Shown: piece after piece, positions 15,801 through 23,519 of the stretch | Layout: every line of letters begins with the position of its first letter | Numbering within the stretch: position 1 is the stretch's first letter | Source of the DNA: Methanomassiliicoccaceae archaeon UBA472 | GTDB lineage: Archaea > Thermoplasmatota > Thermoplasmata > Methanomassiliicoccales > UBA472 | DNA: 64,000 nt | Direction of reading: 5' to 3' | Assembly (NCBI GenBank): GCA_002497075.1 | Contig: DAML01000008.1 | Location: 3,605 to 67,604, forward strand | Program-made: the position numbers and the translations under genes | The notes under the pieces: generated by a model | Seen by the model: the letters and a program-made list of their open reading frames with translations, nothing else | What the model was told of the DNA's origin: nothing | Databases searched by the model: none

Positions 15801-18232
15801 AGAAGCTCCTGGAACAGGACCGCGAGGCGGTCGGAAAGCTCCTGCGTTCGTTGGAATCAAAGAACCTGGTGGGCCGGACGGCTTACGATAAAGGCCGGTT
15901 CTCCTACCGCTCCCGGAAGATCGAAAGGATGCCGAAGCAGAAGGCCGTCGATTCCGCCCTGCTGAGGCATCTGGACCTGTGGGCACCGGCCACCGCCGAC
16001 GAGGTCGCGTTCGCATTGCATCTTCCGGAGCCGGAGGTGACCAACGCCCTGAAGCAGATGACCGAGGGCGGGTTGTTGGAAGAAGGCAGGTTCATCGTCA
16101 GCGAGCGCGAGCAGTACATGCTAAAGAGGGACCATCTCCGCCTGAAGCACGGCTCGGAGGTTTTCGACCATAGAACGGTGGACGGATACCAGAGGTCCAA
16201 GCTGGAGGCCAGGTTCGGAAGCATAGAGGAGTGCTTCCAGTTCTTCGGGGAGATGGGGCTTCTTTACGATATCGGGCGCAGGGTGGAGAACTTCAGCCTG
16301 GACGAGTGGAGGTACCTGCGGGAGAGCGGGCGCGTGCTGAACGGACGGTTCGTCCGCGGCCGCGTACGTTACGTATTGGAGGAGGACGCGCCCCTCTACG
16401 TGAAAGCGTACCGCACCTTCGCCCCGAACGATATGGACGGGAGGGTGCTGCAGAGGATACGCGATCTCGGCGGAGCGAGCATGCGCGACCTCGTTCGGGA
16501 CATGCCCGAGGACAAGGAGTCGATAAAGGACTCGCTGGACCGCCTGGACCGCAACATGTACATCGTGCGCCGGTACGAGGACGGGGAGGACTGGTCCCGG
16601 GAGAACTTCTACCAGGCCATCGACGTTCCCGAGTACGACGGAGATCCGGTCAACGAGCTGGTGCGCCGTTTCGTTCGCGCTTACGGCCCGGTCCCGGCCA
16701 TGGCGGTGAGGATGAGCACCGGGCTGTCGCCGTACGAGGTGGACGACGCCCTGGACCGTCTTAACGTGGAGAGGATATCCGTCGGAGAGGCCGCGGTGGA
16801 AATGGTGATCATGCCCGAGGAGCTCGAGCCGCTCCGCTCGTTCATTCCCGGGGACGAGGAGTGGAGCGTTGTAAGCCTATACGACCCGACTGCGCAGCCG
16901 CGCTGGGCGGACACCAACGCCCGTTTCGGAGATTCCTGGGTTTTCCCGGTGCTGCGGGACGGGGCGGTCGTTGGGGGCATCGAGAAATGGGACGCCGGCG
17001 GGTGCGTGGACGTACGCGCCATCGACCTGGACGAGCCGTCGTACCTCCCGCACGCCCTGAAGGCGCTGGAGCAGCTTCTCTCGTTCCAAGCGTCCCAGGG
17101 CCTGGACATGGTTCGCGTAAAGGAAGTTCTGGGAACGCCGGCCGACGACCTTCAAGGCGACGCGGAAAAGGCAATGCGGGACGCCGGGTACGTGCGCATG
17201 GAGGGCATGTGGACCCGCGGCGGCGTCGACCGCCAGTTCAGCAAGGAGGACCTGATGCGCTATGCCATGCGCCGTTCCGGCCTGTTGCCGAAGGAGGCCT
17301 ATCCGAACGTCATGGAAGGGGTGAAGCGCAGCGGCGGCTTCCGCGGCGACCCGGCGGCCTTCGCCCGCTGCCGCGTGAAAGTTCCGCTGAAACGCCTGGT
17401 GGAGCAAGGTCTCCTTTACTCCGTCACCGGGCTGCCGGAGCAGATGATGTTCACCACCATGCAGTACGCCTCGCTGTTCCGGGACGCCAAGGGGCGGGAG
17501 CTGAGCGACGACGCCAAGGCCATGGTCCGGATGCTGGAAAGAAACCTCCCCATGCCCAGGCGGGCCTTCTTCGACCGCTCCGTTCTCGGCCCGTCAAGAA
17601 CGCAGGATGCCCTGCGTGAGCTCAACAAAGCGACCGTCGTGGCGTACGGACGCAACAACCGCATCACGCTCGTCCCGTCTTCAGGCCTCACGGTCAAGGA
17701 GGCCAGGCTGGAGCATCTGCGCCTGCTGTTCCGCAACTTCGGCGTGTTCACCGCCGAGAACCTGTCCCGCTTCCTGCGGGTGGAGATACCGATGAGGGAG
17801 CTCCGCTCCCTGCTGGCCGAGCTCACCGACGAAGGCTTCCTGGCCAAGGGGTTCCTGGAGAAGGGTGGCGACGCCGTGCACTGGGTGCTGAAGGACGACC
17901 TGGACACCCTGGACAAGAAGGCGGGGGACCGCGAGCTGGTGCTGTACCAGTTCGACAACATGGCCCACTACCTTTACGATGAGGTGCGCGAGAGATGCGG
18001 AGGCATGGGCAGCCTGGTGATGCGCGGCTCGGAGATCATTGGCTGCTTCCGTTCCAAGCACGCCGGGAAGGACCTCGCGATCGTCGATCTCCAGGGCGGA
18101 AAGGAGGCCAAGGCGGTGGTCAAGGACTTTGTCTCCGAGCTAGGCTGGACGGTAAGAGAAAAAACATCCAAGGAGATCCCGGACTGGGAGATCCAGGAGT
18201 TCCTCGGAAAGGTGATGGGCGAAGAGGACTGA
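12875..18232 (+). CDS. lhr: Large Lhr-type SF2 helicase (1,785 residues)
   Basis: The N-terminal ~450 residues form the two RecA domains: Q-motif region LTEPQSYAIPLI, motif I SPTGSGKTLTAF (about residue 51), Ia YVSPLKALANDI, motif II VDEIHE (about 178), motif III SATLAP, motif IV TLIFTNTRSGTE, motif V STSSLELGIDIG and motif VI QRIGRSGHS. A winged helix and the Lhr core domain follow (to ~900). The remaining ~900 residues are a chain of winged-helix-like modules (e.g. DEVAFALHLPEPEVTNALKQM), as in the C-terminal domain of bacterial long-form Lhr. Lhr proteins are 3'-5' translocases acting on DNA or RNA-DNA hybrids in repair. This is much longer than usual archaeal Lhr (~900), and a second, normal-length Lhr lies at 56152-58908. 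The start is supported by GGTTGAGAG before ATG. Confidence 0.85.
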   Translation: MQRVKKKASKQEVLSLLDPLIAEWFDSRFDGLTEPQSYAIPLIHERKSVLVSSPTGSGKTLTAFTSIINELFKYAKDGKLEDRIYAVYVSPLKALANDINKNLEEPLAQMNELAKQKGYEFPKVRVGVRSGDTSQSERQKQLRKPPHIFITTPESLALVLAAPKFREKFSQVEYIIVDEIHEICDSKRGVHLSITLERLEDLCQRPITRIGLSATLAPIEDIASYLVGCQDGNVRPVELIEVLTKRNLDLEVVCPTEDMTALPYEIVNARMYDGLRDMVNAHQTTLIFTNTRSGTEQVVYKLRERGIESIEAHHGSLAKETRLDVEDRLKRGELRCVVSSTSLELGIDIGSVDLVCQIGSPKSVAKGLQRIGRSGHSVGKTPKGRMMVLDLDDLVECAVLCRAAHRRNIDRVTIPENALDVLAQTLVGMSLERRWTVDEALSMVRNSYCYRNLTRDQLLQTLRYLGSKDAFEGVYSKLWYDPDEGVFGKKKGARMIYFLNLGTIPEEASYKVFNERSGLVGDLSEKFVERLSTKDVFILGGRPYEYVRAKGMRVYVRSAPGRKPTVPSWTGEMLPRSFDLSMEIARFRGEMESKLGEPEDDVVQWLMDNFSIDHGSALSLLHYFKEQQAAAGIPNQRRLLVEGYLDRQGNSGLIFHFPFGRRVNDALSRTYAFLLTQRMGCNVSVSISDDSFLLVAPKRIDLNLIPGLIRSGEMRGILRRAVKDSEIFKQRFRHVAARSFMILRNYKGREVSVNRQQVRSQYLLDYLNSLESVPVIEETYREVLEDVMDIQKAELIVRSMESGEMVMTTIPYNPVPSPFGHNIVLAGISDIVMMEDRSSLLRELHRKVLSKVLGDEQRFQFEDEKVSAYFRAKRGIAEDKQGLLALIVRAGPLHVFREKGRSVYPYCRPAREQVDEWASELLAEGAISSVYLDDVYYVATEQLPVYASLTDPAEPKEDELAALAFLDGARTSSELEKLLEQDREAVGKLLRSLESKNLVGRTAYDKGRFSYRSRKIERMPKQKAVDSALLRHLDLWAPATADEVAFALHLPEPEVTNALKQMTEGGLLEEGRFIVSEREQYMLKRDHLRLKHGSEVFDHRTVDGYQRSKLEARFGSIEECFQFFGEMGLLYDIGRRVENFSLDEWRYLRESGRVLNGRFVRGRVRYVLEEDAPLYVKAYRTFAPNDMDGRVLQRIRDLGGASMRDLVRDMPEDKESIKDSLDRLDRNMYIVRRYEDGEDWSRENFYQAIDVPEYDGDPVNELVRRFVRAYGPVPAMAVRMSTGLSPYEVDDALDRLNVERISVGEAAVEMVIMPEELEPLRSFIPGDEEWSVVSLYDPTAQPRWADTNARFGDSWVFPVLRDGAVVGGIEKWDAGGCVDVRAIDLDEPSYLPHALKALEQLLSFQASQGLDMVRVKEVLGTPADDLQGDAEKAMRDAGYVRMEGMWTRGGVDRQFSKEDLMRYAMRRSGLLPKEAYPNVMEGVKRSGGFRGDPAAFARCRVKVPLKRLVEQGLLYSVTGLPEQMMFTTMQYASLFRDAKGRELSDDAKAMVRMLERNLPMPRRAFFDRSVLGPSRTQDALRELNKATVVAYGRNNRITLVPSSGLTVKEARLEHLRLLFRNFGVFTAENLSRFLRVEIPMRELRSLLAELTDEGFLAKGFLEKGGDAVHWVLKDDLDTLDKKAGDRELVLYQFDNMAHYLYDEVRERCGGMGSLVMRGSEIIGCFRSKHAGKDLAIVDLQGGKEAKAVVKDFVSELGWTVREKTSKEIPDWEIQEFLGKVMGEED

Positions 18233-18233
18233 C

Positions 18234-19025
18234 CTACTTCCTTTTCTTCCTCTTCTTCTCCCTAGCTATGATGATCTCGGCGACCTTCTTGCCCGAAAGG
18301 AGCATGCCGCCGAATATCGGTCCCATGCGCGGCGCGCCCATGACCGCGTTGGAGGCCATGCCGCAGACGTACAGGTTGTTGTACACCTCGACCGTGTTCT
18401 CCACGGTCATCTGCTCCCCGACCTCCGCCCACATGGACTTCTCGCCTTCGATCTGGCCGGTGGGGGTCTTCAAGCGGCCGACCTTTCGCTGCACCACGTG
18501 CACGACCTCGGCCGGGTGCCCGGTGCCGTCGATGACGTACTTGGCGCGAACGGCCAGCGGGTCGACGTGCAATCCGGCCACCTCCACCGCGGACGAGTTG
18601 ATCACGACGCCGCAGATGCTGTCCTGGCGGATCATGACGTCCTCCACGGATATGGTGTTGTAAAGTCTCGCTCCAGCGGACACGGCCGAAGCGATGAGCT
18701 TGGCGGAGGACTCCACGGAATCGGCGGTGTAGTAACCGTCACCGGCGTCCCTGAGGCGGACGCCGATCTCCTCAAGGAGGTCCTTGCTGCCCTCCTGCAC
18801 GACAATGATCGGGAAGGTCATCCCGCCGCCCCACATGCCTCCCCCGGGGGTGAGCTTCCTTTCGAAAATAACAACCCGAAGGCCGGCCTTGGCCAGGTAG
18901 CGCGCGGCCGTGAGCGAGGATGGCCCCGCGCCGGCGATGACCACGTCGACGTCAATGTTCTCCAGGAACTCCTCGGTGTACCTCTCCACTATCTTGCGGG
19001 TGACCAGAACCTCATCGATCTCCAT
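18234..19025 (-). CDS. thi4: Thi4-family sulfide-dependent thiazole synthase
   Basis: 263 residues from the ATG at 19025 (GAGGT a few bases upstream). FAD/NAD-binding dinucleotide fold: VDVVIAGAGPSSLTAARYLAKAG, then VVIFERKLTPGGGMWGGGM, the Thi4 hallmark. Residue 153 is His (AGLHVDPL) where the suicidal yeast enzyme has the sulfur-donating Cys. This predicts the archaeal type, which uses external sulfide with iron to build the thiazole of thiamine from NAD and glycine, or the related ribose-1,5-bisphosphate isomerase activity. The C-terminus has YVCGMASNAVMGAPRMGPIFGGMLLSG and a lysine-rich tail. It converges on the Lhr gene (1 nt between stops) and diverges from an HTH regulator. thiC, the pyrimidine branch enzyme, is 6 kb away. 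Confidence 0.92.
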   Translation of the reverse strand: MEIDEVLVTRKIVERYTEEFLENIDVDVVIAGAGPSSLTAARYLAKAGLRVVIFERKLTPGGGMWGGGMTFPIIVVQEGSKDLLEEIGVRLRDAGDGYYTADSVESSAKLIASAVSAGARLYNTISVEDVMIRQDSICGVVINSSAVEVAGLHVDPLAVRAKYVIDGTGHPAEVVHVVQRKVGRLKTPTGQIEGEKSMWAEVGEQMTVENTVEVYNNLYVCGMASNAVMGAPRMGPIFGGMLLSGKKVAEIIIAREKKRKKRK

Positions 19026-19031
19026 AATCAA

Positions 19032-19198
19032 ACCTCTTGAACAACGACCGGACTGTTCACGGTAAAGAGCATTTTTTTATTTATACAATGGCCGAAAGCC
19101 CCCTCGGAAAAAGGGGCGTTTCCCCGTTACCCGTCGACCGCTCCGAGCCGGTGCTCCAGTAACCCATTTTATAGCAATCTTTAAGAATCGTTAAGCCG
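19032..19198. promoter_or_regulatory. thi4 / HTH-regulator divergent promoter region with competing inverted repeats
   Basis: The minus-strand TATA box for thi4 is TGTATAAATAAA (19077-19088) and the plus-strand TATA for the HTH gene is TTTTATAG (about 19167-19174), leaving little or no leader for the HTH gene. Between them, GCCCC (19098-19102) can pair with GGGGC (19113-19117), while GGGG (19113-19116) can instead pair with CCCC (19122-19125). The placement upstream of both promoters suits an operator. Which protein binds is unknown; the adjacent HTH protein is the obvious candidate. Confidence 0.45.
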
Positions 19199-19585
19199 AT
19201 GGTTGGGCCGATGAAAATACCGTGCGAGCTTATCGTCTGGTACGTACTTCCCTCCATCCGTCGTGAATTGGCCAGGGAATTAGTTCAGAAGCACCATCTG
19301 AGCCAGGCGGAAGTGGCTCGCAAGTTCGGCGTGACCGACGCCGCGATCTCTCAGTATCTGAAAGCGAAACGCGGCACAAACAAGGAGCTGGAGAACAGCG
19401 GCAGGTACGAGGACTTCAAGCGCGAGGTGGAGATATCCGCCGTCCGTATAATCAACGGTTCCGACATCGTGGTCGAAACCTGCCGCATCTGCGAGATGGT
19501 CAAGAAGAGCGGCATGCTGGTCGGCATCTACGAAACCCAGACCGGCCTACGCGCTCCAGCGTGCGTATGCCCGCAGTGCGATTGA
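19199..19585 (+). CDS. HTH transcriptional regulator with C-terminal Cys motifs
   Basis: 128 residues, or 124 from the ATG at 19211 (MKIPCELIVWYVLPSIRREL), which matches the usual N-terminus of this archaeal family (COG2522-like). Helix-turn-helix: LSQAEVARKFGVTDAAISQYL (about 34-54), followed by KAKRG. The C-terminal part has CRICEMVKKSG and ends CVCPQCD, two Cys pairs that could hold zinc or an iron-sulfur cluster, suggesting redox or metal sensing. It is divergent from thi4 and shares its promoter region, so control of thi4 is plausible, but it lacks the ThiN ligand domain of the known archaeal thiamine regulator ThiR. Its stop (TGA) abuts the convergent glycosylase stop in the palindrome TGATCA. 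Confidence 0.8.
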   Translation: MVGPMKIPCELIVWYVLPSIRRELARELVQKHHLSQAEVARKFGVTDAAISQYLKAKRGTNKELENSGRYEDFKREVEISAVRIINGSDIVVETCRICEMVKKSGMLVGIYETQTGLRAPACVCPQCD

Positions 19586-20362
19586 TCAACGTCCGAACGC
19601 GTAGTAGATGTACTCCTGGGCGTAGCCCGCCCAGCGGCCGAACCTTTCCCTGGACAGCCTGTTGACAGTTCTATAGCTGCCCTCTATCCCATACAGCTCG
19701 GCCATCGCCTTTCTTATCCGAACGTCCACCGGGAAAGCCTCCAGGTGCTCCAGCGAAAAGACGCTCACGCAGTCGGCCACCTTCGGACCGATGCCAGGCA
19801 GTTCGACGAGCGTCCGTACGCAATCATCGTATCTCATGGACATGAGGCCGGGGAAATCGATCTCCTCCCGGTACGCCTTGCGCGCTAGCTCGATGAAACG
19901 CTTGCTTCGATATCCCAGACCGCAACCCTCGGCCCGCTCGCAGCCGTCCAGCAGCTGGCCGGGCGTGGGAAATGTGTGATATCCATCCATCTCCGTGCCG
20001 AAGGTCCGGCACACCTTCTCGATCATGCCCTGAATGCGCGGGATGTTGGCGTTGGTCGCCAGAACGTAGGAGGCCATGCACTCCCAGGGGTCCTGCCTTA
20101 TCAGGCGCAGGCCGCGGTACTTGCGGAAGTACGAGGAGAGCTGCTCGTCCCAGTCCAGCTCCCGGTAGATCGATTCCAGGTCGTCATCCTGACGGAAATA
20201 CTGGGCATACCTCTCATCGCTCATCCCGGAGACGCTCACCCCGCGCCCGTCCTGGCGAAGGGTGACCAGCCTTCCGTCAACTACGCCCTTCCACCCGTCA
20301 CCGTCCTTGCGCCAGCGAAACACCTGCCCGCAGCCCAGGGTGTGGTCCAGGTCCAGGATCAT
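19586..20362 (-). CDS. ogg: 8-oxoguanine DNA glycosylase (OGG1-type)
   Basis: 258 residues from the ATG at 20362, which overlaps the stop of the upstream methyltransferase (ATGA). The N-terminal domain has LGCGQVFRWRKDGDGWKGVV, as in OGG1. The helix-hairpin-helix is VELPGIGPKVADCVSVF with the Schiff-base Lys194 and, after LEAFPVDVRI, the catalytic Asp213. This is a bifunctional glycosylase/AP lyase that removes 8-oxoguanine from DNA. The domain order matches the OGG1 family rather than archaeal AGOG. The open frame extends a further 156 codons upstream, but that part is the antisense-type shadow of the methyltransferase gene and is not counted. Confidence 0.9.
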   Translation of the reverse strand: MILDLDHTLGCGQVFRWRKDGDGWKGVVDGRLVTLRQDGRGVSVSGMSDERYAQYFRQDDDLESIYRELDWDEQLSSYFRKYRGLRLIRQDPWECMASYVLATNANIPRIQGMIEKVCRTFGTEMDGYHTFPTPGQLLDGCERAEGCGLGYRSKRFIELARKAYREEIDFPGLMSMRYDDCVRTLVELPGIGPKVADCVSVFSLEHLEAFPVDVRIRKAMAELYGIEGSYRTVNRLSRERFGRWAGYAQEYIYYAFGR

Positions 20363-21177
20363 GGAGACCGTTTCGCTACGAACACCATCATGTCGCTGTT
20401 CTTGTTGAAGGGGGAGAAGTTCCAGTCGCCGTAGGTCTCCAGCACCTCCAGGCCGCAGGACTCCATGAGCTCCACGACCTCCTGGTACGCCATGTAGCGA
20501 ATGGTGAAGCAGGCCGTGACGCGGCGCATCTCCCGGTCCTGGCGGGAGATGTCGATGAAGTAGTGCACGGTGGTGCGCTGCCGGGGCTGGTCGAACGTCT
20601 GCGCCTCGAACTTGGAGACGATCTCCCCGTTCAGCATGGTCTTTGTCCCGCGGTGACGGACCAGCTCCTCCGGCCGGTCCAGGCGCGGGTTGAAAACGCT
20701 CATGACGAACCGTCCACCATCCTCCAGATGTTCGGCGACGTTGCGCAGGGCGGCCTCCTGACCCTCCCTCTCCAGCAGATGCAGGAAGGCGTTGAACGGT
20801 ACGACGATCAGGCGGTATCTGCGCGGGCACTGGAACGTCCTCATGTCGGCGTGGTGCACGCTCGCCCTCGCCTGAACGTCGTCATCCATATGCTCCATCT
20901 TGGCGGTGAGGCGATCAAGCATGGAGTGGCTGCGGTCGAAGCCCCAGACCTCGTACCCCTCCTCCACCAGCGGGATCAGGCTGCGCCCGGTGCCGCACAT
21001 GCACTCCAGCACCGGCCCGCCGACCTGCTCCGCCAGGCGCAGGTAGAACTGGGTATCGTCCACCTGGTCCTCGTACCATACGTCGTAGTACTTGCCCAGG
21101 ACCTCGTAGAGGTCCGGCTCCTCATAGCTTGTATCCGATCTTTCGGAGGAATCCTCTTCGTTTTTGAACGTCCTCAT
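20359..21177 (-). CDS. Class I SAM-dependent methyltransferase
   Basis: 272 residues from the ATG at 21177. LYEVLGKYYDVWYEDQVDD is followed by motif I VLECMCGTGRSLIPLVEEG, motif II acidic YEVWGFDRSHSMLDRL, VHHADMRTFQCPRRYRLIVV and FNAFLHLL: a Rossmann methyltransferase of the Methyltransf_25 type, with the usual extension RMAYQEVVELMESCGLEVLETYGDW. The first ~56 nt overlap the preceding DUF355 gene in another frame, so expression is likely coupled. It overlaps the ogg gene by 4 nt. The substrate is unknown, and pairing with a repair glycosylase does not by itself show a repair role. Confidence 0.8.
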   Translation of the reverse strand: MRTFKNEEDSSERSDTSYEEPDLYEVLGKYYDVWYEDQVDDTQFYLRLAEQVGGPVLECMCGTGRSLIPLVEEGYEVWGFDRSHSMLDRLTAKMEHMDDDVQARASVHHADMRTFQCPRRYRLIVVPFNAFLHLLEREGQEAALRNVAEHLEDGGRFVMSVFNPRLDRPEELVRHRGTKTMLNGEIVSKFEAQTFDQPRQRTTVHYFIDISRQDREMRRVTACFTIRYMAYQEVVELMESCGLEVLETYGDWNFSPFNKNSDMMVFVAKRSP

Positions 21178-21604
21178 CCTGCTCAACCCCCACTGGCATC
21201 TGTCCATCTATCACGCCTATTATGCCGCGCCCAAGCGCGCTCTCCGCCACCACCAGCTCCAGTTCGTTGGCCGTAGCGCAAAAAATTGAGCATACTTCGG
21301 GCACCTGCTTGATCCTCTGCAGCACGTTCACCGGGTAAGCGTCCCGCATGACCACGAAGAAGGTGTGGCCGGCACCGACCTTCAGGGCGTTCCGCATGGC
21401 GCATTCCTTGAGCTCAGGGTCGTTGCCCTCCACCCTCACCAACCGGTCGCCTGACGCCTCGCAGAAGGCCACTCCGAACTTGGCCTGGGGAACGGAGTTC
21501 ACCATGGCCTCGTAGAGGTCCTCGGCGGTCTTGATGAAGTGCGACTGCCCGACGATAACGTTGGTGTCGGCGGGCTTCTCCACCGGAACGTTGTACTGCT
21601 TCAT
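21122..21604 (-). CDS. DUF355 / adenosine-specific kinase family protein
   Basis: 160 residues from the ATG at 21604. Conserved segments: VIVGQSHFIKTAEDLYEAMVN, KFGVAFCEASGDRLVRVEGND, AGHTFFVVMRDAYPVNVLQRI, VCSIFCATANELELVV and RGIIGVIDGQMPVGVE. This is the PF04008 family, annotated as adenosine-specific kinase from structural and ligand work on a Pyrobaculum protein; the physiological reaction remains uncertain. Length is normal (~160). It is the first gene of a three-gene overlapping unit with the methyltransferase and ogg. An upstream in-frame extension to 21880 is rejected because it is antisense to the divergent TIM-barrel gene. Confidence 0.85.
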   Translation of the reverse strand: MKQYNVPVEKPADTNVIVGQSHFIKTAEDLYEAMVNSVPQAKFGVAFCEASGDRLVRVEGNDPELKECAMRNALKVGAGHTFFVVMRDAYPVNVLQRIKQVPEVCSIFCATANELELVVAESALGRGIIGVIDGQMPVGVEQDEDVQKRRGFLRKIGYKL

Positions 21605-21685
21605 TCTCCTCCCAGTCTTACAATCCTCACCCGGATATTTACATTGTGCGCCGCGGCAATTTACTTTATTGCGGCAAACGATTCC

Positions 21686-22483
21686 ATGCGCATGATACGC
21701 ACCGGCCCGGCCGGATATCCGGAAGGTTCGCGTTCCCCGGCGGACGCCGTGCGCAAGGTGAAGGCGGTCGGACTGAGCGCGCTCGAGGTCCAGTTCGTCA
21801 GGAACGTCCTTTACAACCCCGCCAGGGCAGAGGAGGCCCGGTCGGAAGCGAAGGAGAGCGGGGTGCTGCTGAGCGTTCACGCGCCCTATTACATCAACCT
21901 GAACTCGTCATCGCCGGAGACCAAAGAGAAGAGCGAGGAATGGATACTGAGGGCGATGCGCGGCGCCGAGGCGTTCGGAGCGTGGATCGTAGTCGTTCAC
22001 GCCGCCACCTATGGAGAGGAAGAAAAGAGCAGCACGAAAAACGTCATCGATTCGCTCACAAGGGTCCGGGACACGGCGGACACCGAGTCGCTGAAAGCGG
22101 TCATAGGCCTGGAGACCATGGGCAAGAAGGCGGCCTGGGGCACCGTCCCGGAGATACTGGAGGTGATGAACGAGGTCCCCGGCGTCCTGCCGGTGGTGGA
22201 TTTCGCGCATCTCCAGGCCAGAGGCCCGCCGCTCAGCGCTGAACGATTGCAGTTCCTGCTGGGATCGCTATCGGAGGTCCCGCGCCTGCACTGCCATCTC
22301 AGCGGCATCGAGTTCACCGCCGCCGGGGAGAGGAAGCATCTTCGGCTGGGGGAGGGGTTGGACCATAAGATGGTGCTTGACGTTCTGCGTGATTCGGGAA
22401 TGGAAGCCACCGTCATCTGCGAGTCGACATCTCCCATGGAGGACGCCCAGATCATTCAACGGTACGTGAGCCAGGGCATTTAA
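21686..22483 (+). CDS. Xylose-isomerase-like TIM barrel / endonuclease IV family protein
   Basis: 265 residues from the ATG at 21686 (a second ATG is at 21692). AP_endonuc_2-type TIM barrel: GLSALEVQFVRNVLYN, LLSVHAPYYINLNSSSPETKEKS, AWIVVVHAATYG, VIGLETMGKKAAWGTVPEI, LPVVDFAHLQARG, LHCHLSGIEFTAAGERKHLRLGEG and ATVICESTSPMEDAQ. These strands carry the metal-binding His, Glu and Asp residues expected of endonuclease IV (HAPY, H, E, D-H, H, E). It may cut abasic DNA, which would suit its divergent position beside a glycosylase operon, but several archaeal paralogues have no proven activity. TATA-like TTTACTTTATT lies just upstream. Confidence 0.8.
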   Translation: MRMIRTGPAGYPEGSRSPADAVRKVKAVGLSALEVQFVRNVLYNPARAEEARSEAKESGVLLSVHAPYYINLNSSSPETKEKSEEWILRAMRGAEAFGAWIVVVHAATYGEEEKSSTKNVIDSLTRVRDTADTESLKAVIGLETMGKKAAWGTVPEILEVMNEVPGVLPVVDFAHLQARGPPLSAERLQFLLGSLSEVPRLHCHLSGIEFTAAGERKHLRLGEGLDHKMVLDVLRDSGMEATVICESTSPMEDAQIIQRYVSQGI

Positions 22484-22535
22484 TAAACAACTTGAAATAA
22501 TCACAGAACAATCAGGAGCCAGCAGGGTGGGTCAC

Positions 22536-23519
22536 ATGCCAGGAGACCAGAGGGAGGCCAACGAGGAAGAGGTTTTCGAGTTCGACTGCCCCGAGTGCGG
22601 AAAGCACATCGTGGGCGAGGCGGACAAATGCCCGGGCTGCGGCACGGAGTTCGTCATCGAGGAGGTGCCGATGCTGGATTGTCCGTACTGCGGCGAACCC
22701 TGCCCGATCGAGTCCGTTACCTGCGCGTCCTGCGGAAAGAGCCTGGTGGAGGAGGGCGAGGACGAGCTTCGTCAGGAGTTCCCGAGGCTGGTGGCCGAGG
22801 TGAAACCGCTGCTGATCATATCCAAGGACTACGAGGTGGAGGTCGGGGAAGGCCGGCGCCTCATTGACAAGGCGGTACAGGCTGGAAAGCAGAGGGACCT
22901 GGCCACCGCGGTGCAGATGGTCAAGGAGGCCCGCTCCTCCATCAAGGCCGCGCTCGACGAGAGGCTGGTCGTGGAGGAGGGCAACCTTGAGAAGCTGGTA
23001 TCCATCGTCTCCCGCTCCGGCATAGACCCCAAGGAGGTGTCCGATTCCCTTTCCGCGCTGCGCTCGCTGCGCGAGGAAGGCGACACCGAGGGAGCGTTGC
23101 AGGCGGCGGCCAAGGGCCGCAAGGCCGCGGAACGTTCCTCGGGGAAGTACCTGGAAGCCAACGACCTGGCGGAATCGCTATCCCGCCTGATCGACGTGTG
23201 CGACCAGTTCTACCTGGATTCAAGGGAGGCCAAGCGCATGTTGCACGAGGCCCGGGACGCCGGGGACCACGGCGACTGGGGGATGATGGGAATACTCGCT
23301 CGCAAGGGCCGCGAGCAGCTCATGCGCTCGCTGCCGGAAGCTACCCGCGCGGAGATGCGCAAGGCGAAGAACCAGCTTCTGGACGCCAAGGCCGAGGGCA
23401 AGGACGTGCGCACCCTGGTGAAGGTGCTCAAGGACGCGGGAGTGGCGATGAACCGCGAGCGTTACGATCAGGCGCTGGAGCGCCTGTCGGACTTCAAGGA
23501 CGAGCACAAGCGGCTCTAA
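22536..23519 (+). CDS. Zinc-ribbon protein with long helical domain
   Basis: 327 residues from ATG 22536 (GTG at 22527 is possible). Two zinc ribbons occupy the N-terminus: CPECGKHIVGEADKCPGCG, then CPYCGEPCPIESVTCASCG. The remaining ~250 residues are charged and helical, with a repeated pattern of paired helices (AVQAGKQRDLATAVQMVKEA; EGDTEGALQAAAKGRKAAE; ARDAGDHGDWGMMGILARKG) that recalls tetratricopeptide-like or spectrin-like bundles. There is no enzyme motif. Similar zinc-ribbon plus helical proteins recur here at 34142 and at the C-terminus of the surface protein. Likely an adaptor or scaffold (inference). It converges on the DUF835 gene, and the two stop codons overlap by 4 nt (CTAA). 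Confidence 0.7.
   Translation: MPGDQREANEEEVFEFDCPECGKHIVGEADKCPGCGTEFVIEEVPMLDCPYCGEPCPIESVTCASCGKSLVEEGEDELRQEFPRLVAEVKPLLIISKDYEVEVGEGRRLIDKAVQAGKQRDLATAVQMVKEARSSIKAALDERLVVEEGNLEKLVSIVSRSGIDPKEVSDSLSALRSLREEGDTEGALQAAAKGRKAAERSSGKYLEANDLAESLSRLIDVCDQFYLDSREAKRMLHEARDAGDHGDWGMMGILARKGREQLMRSLPEATRAEMRKAKNQLLDAKAEGKDVRTLVKVLKDAGVAMNRERYDQALERLSDFKDEHKRL

Noticed and set aside
19586..20830. A 414-residue glycosylase using the full open frame
   Set aside because: The first 156 codons overlap the methyltransferase in another frame and are Arg/Pro/Gly-rich; the ATG at 20362 gives a normal OGG1-type protein.
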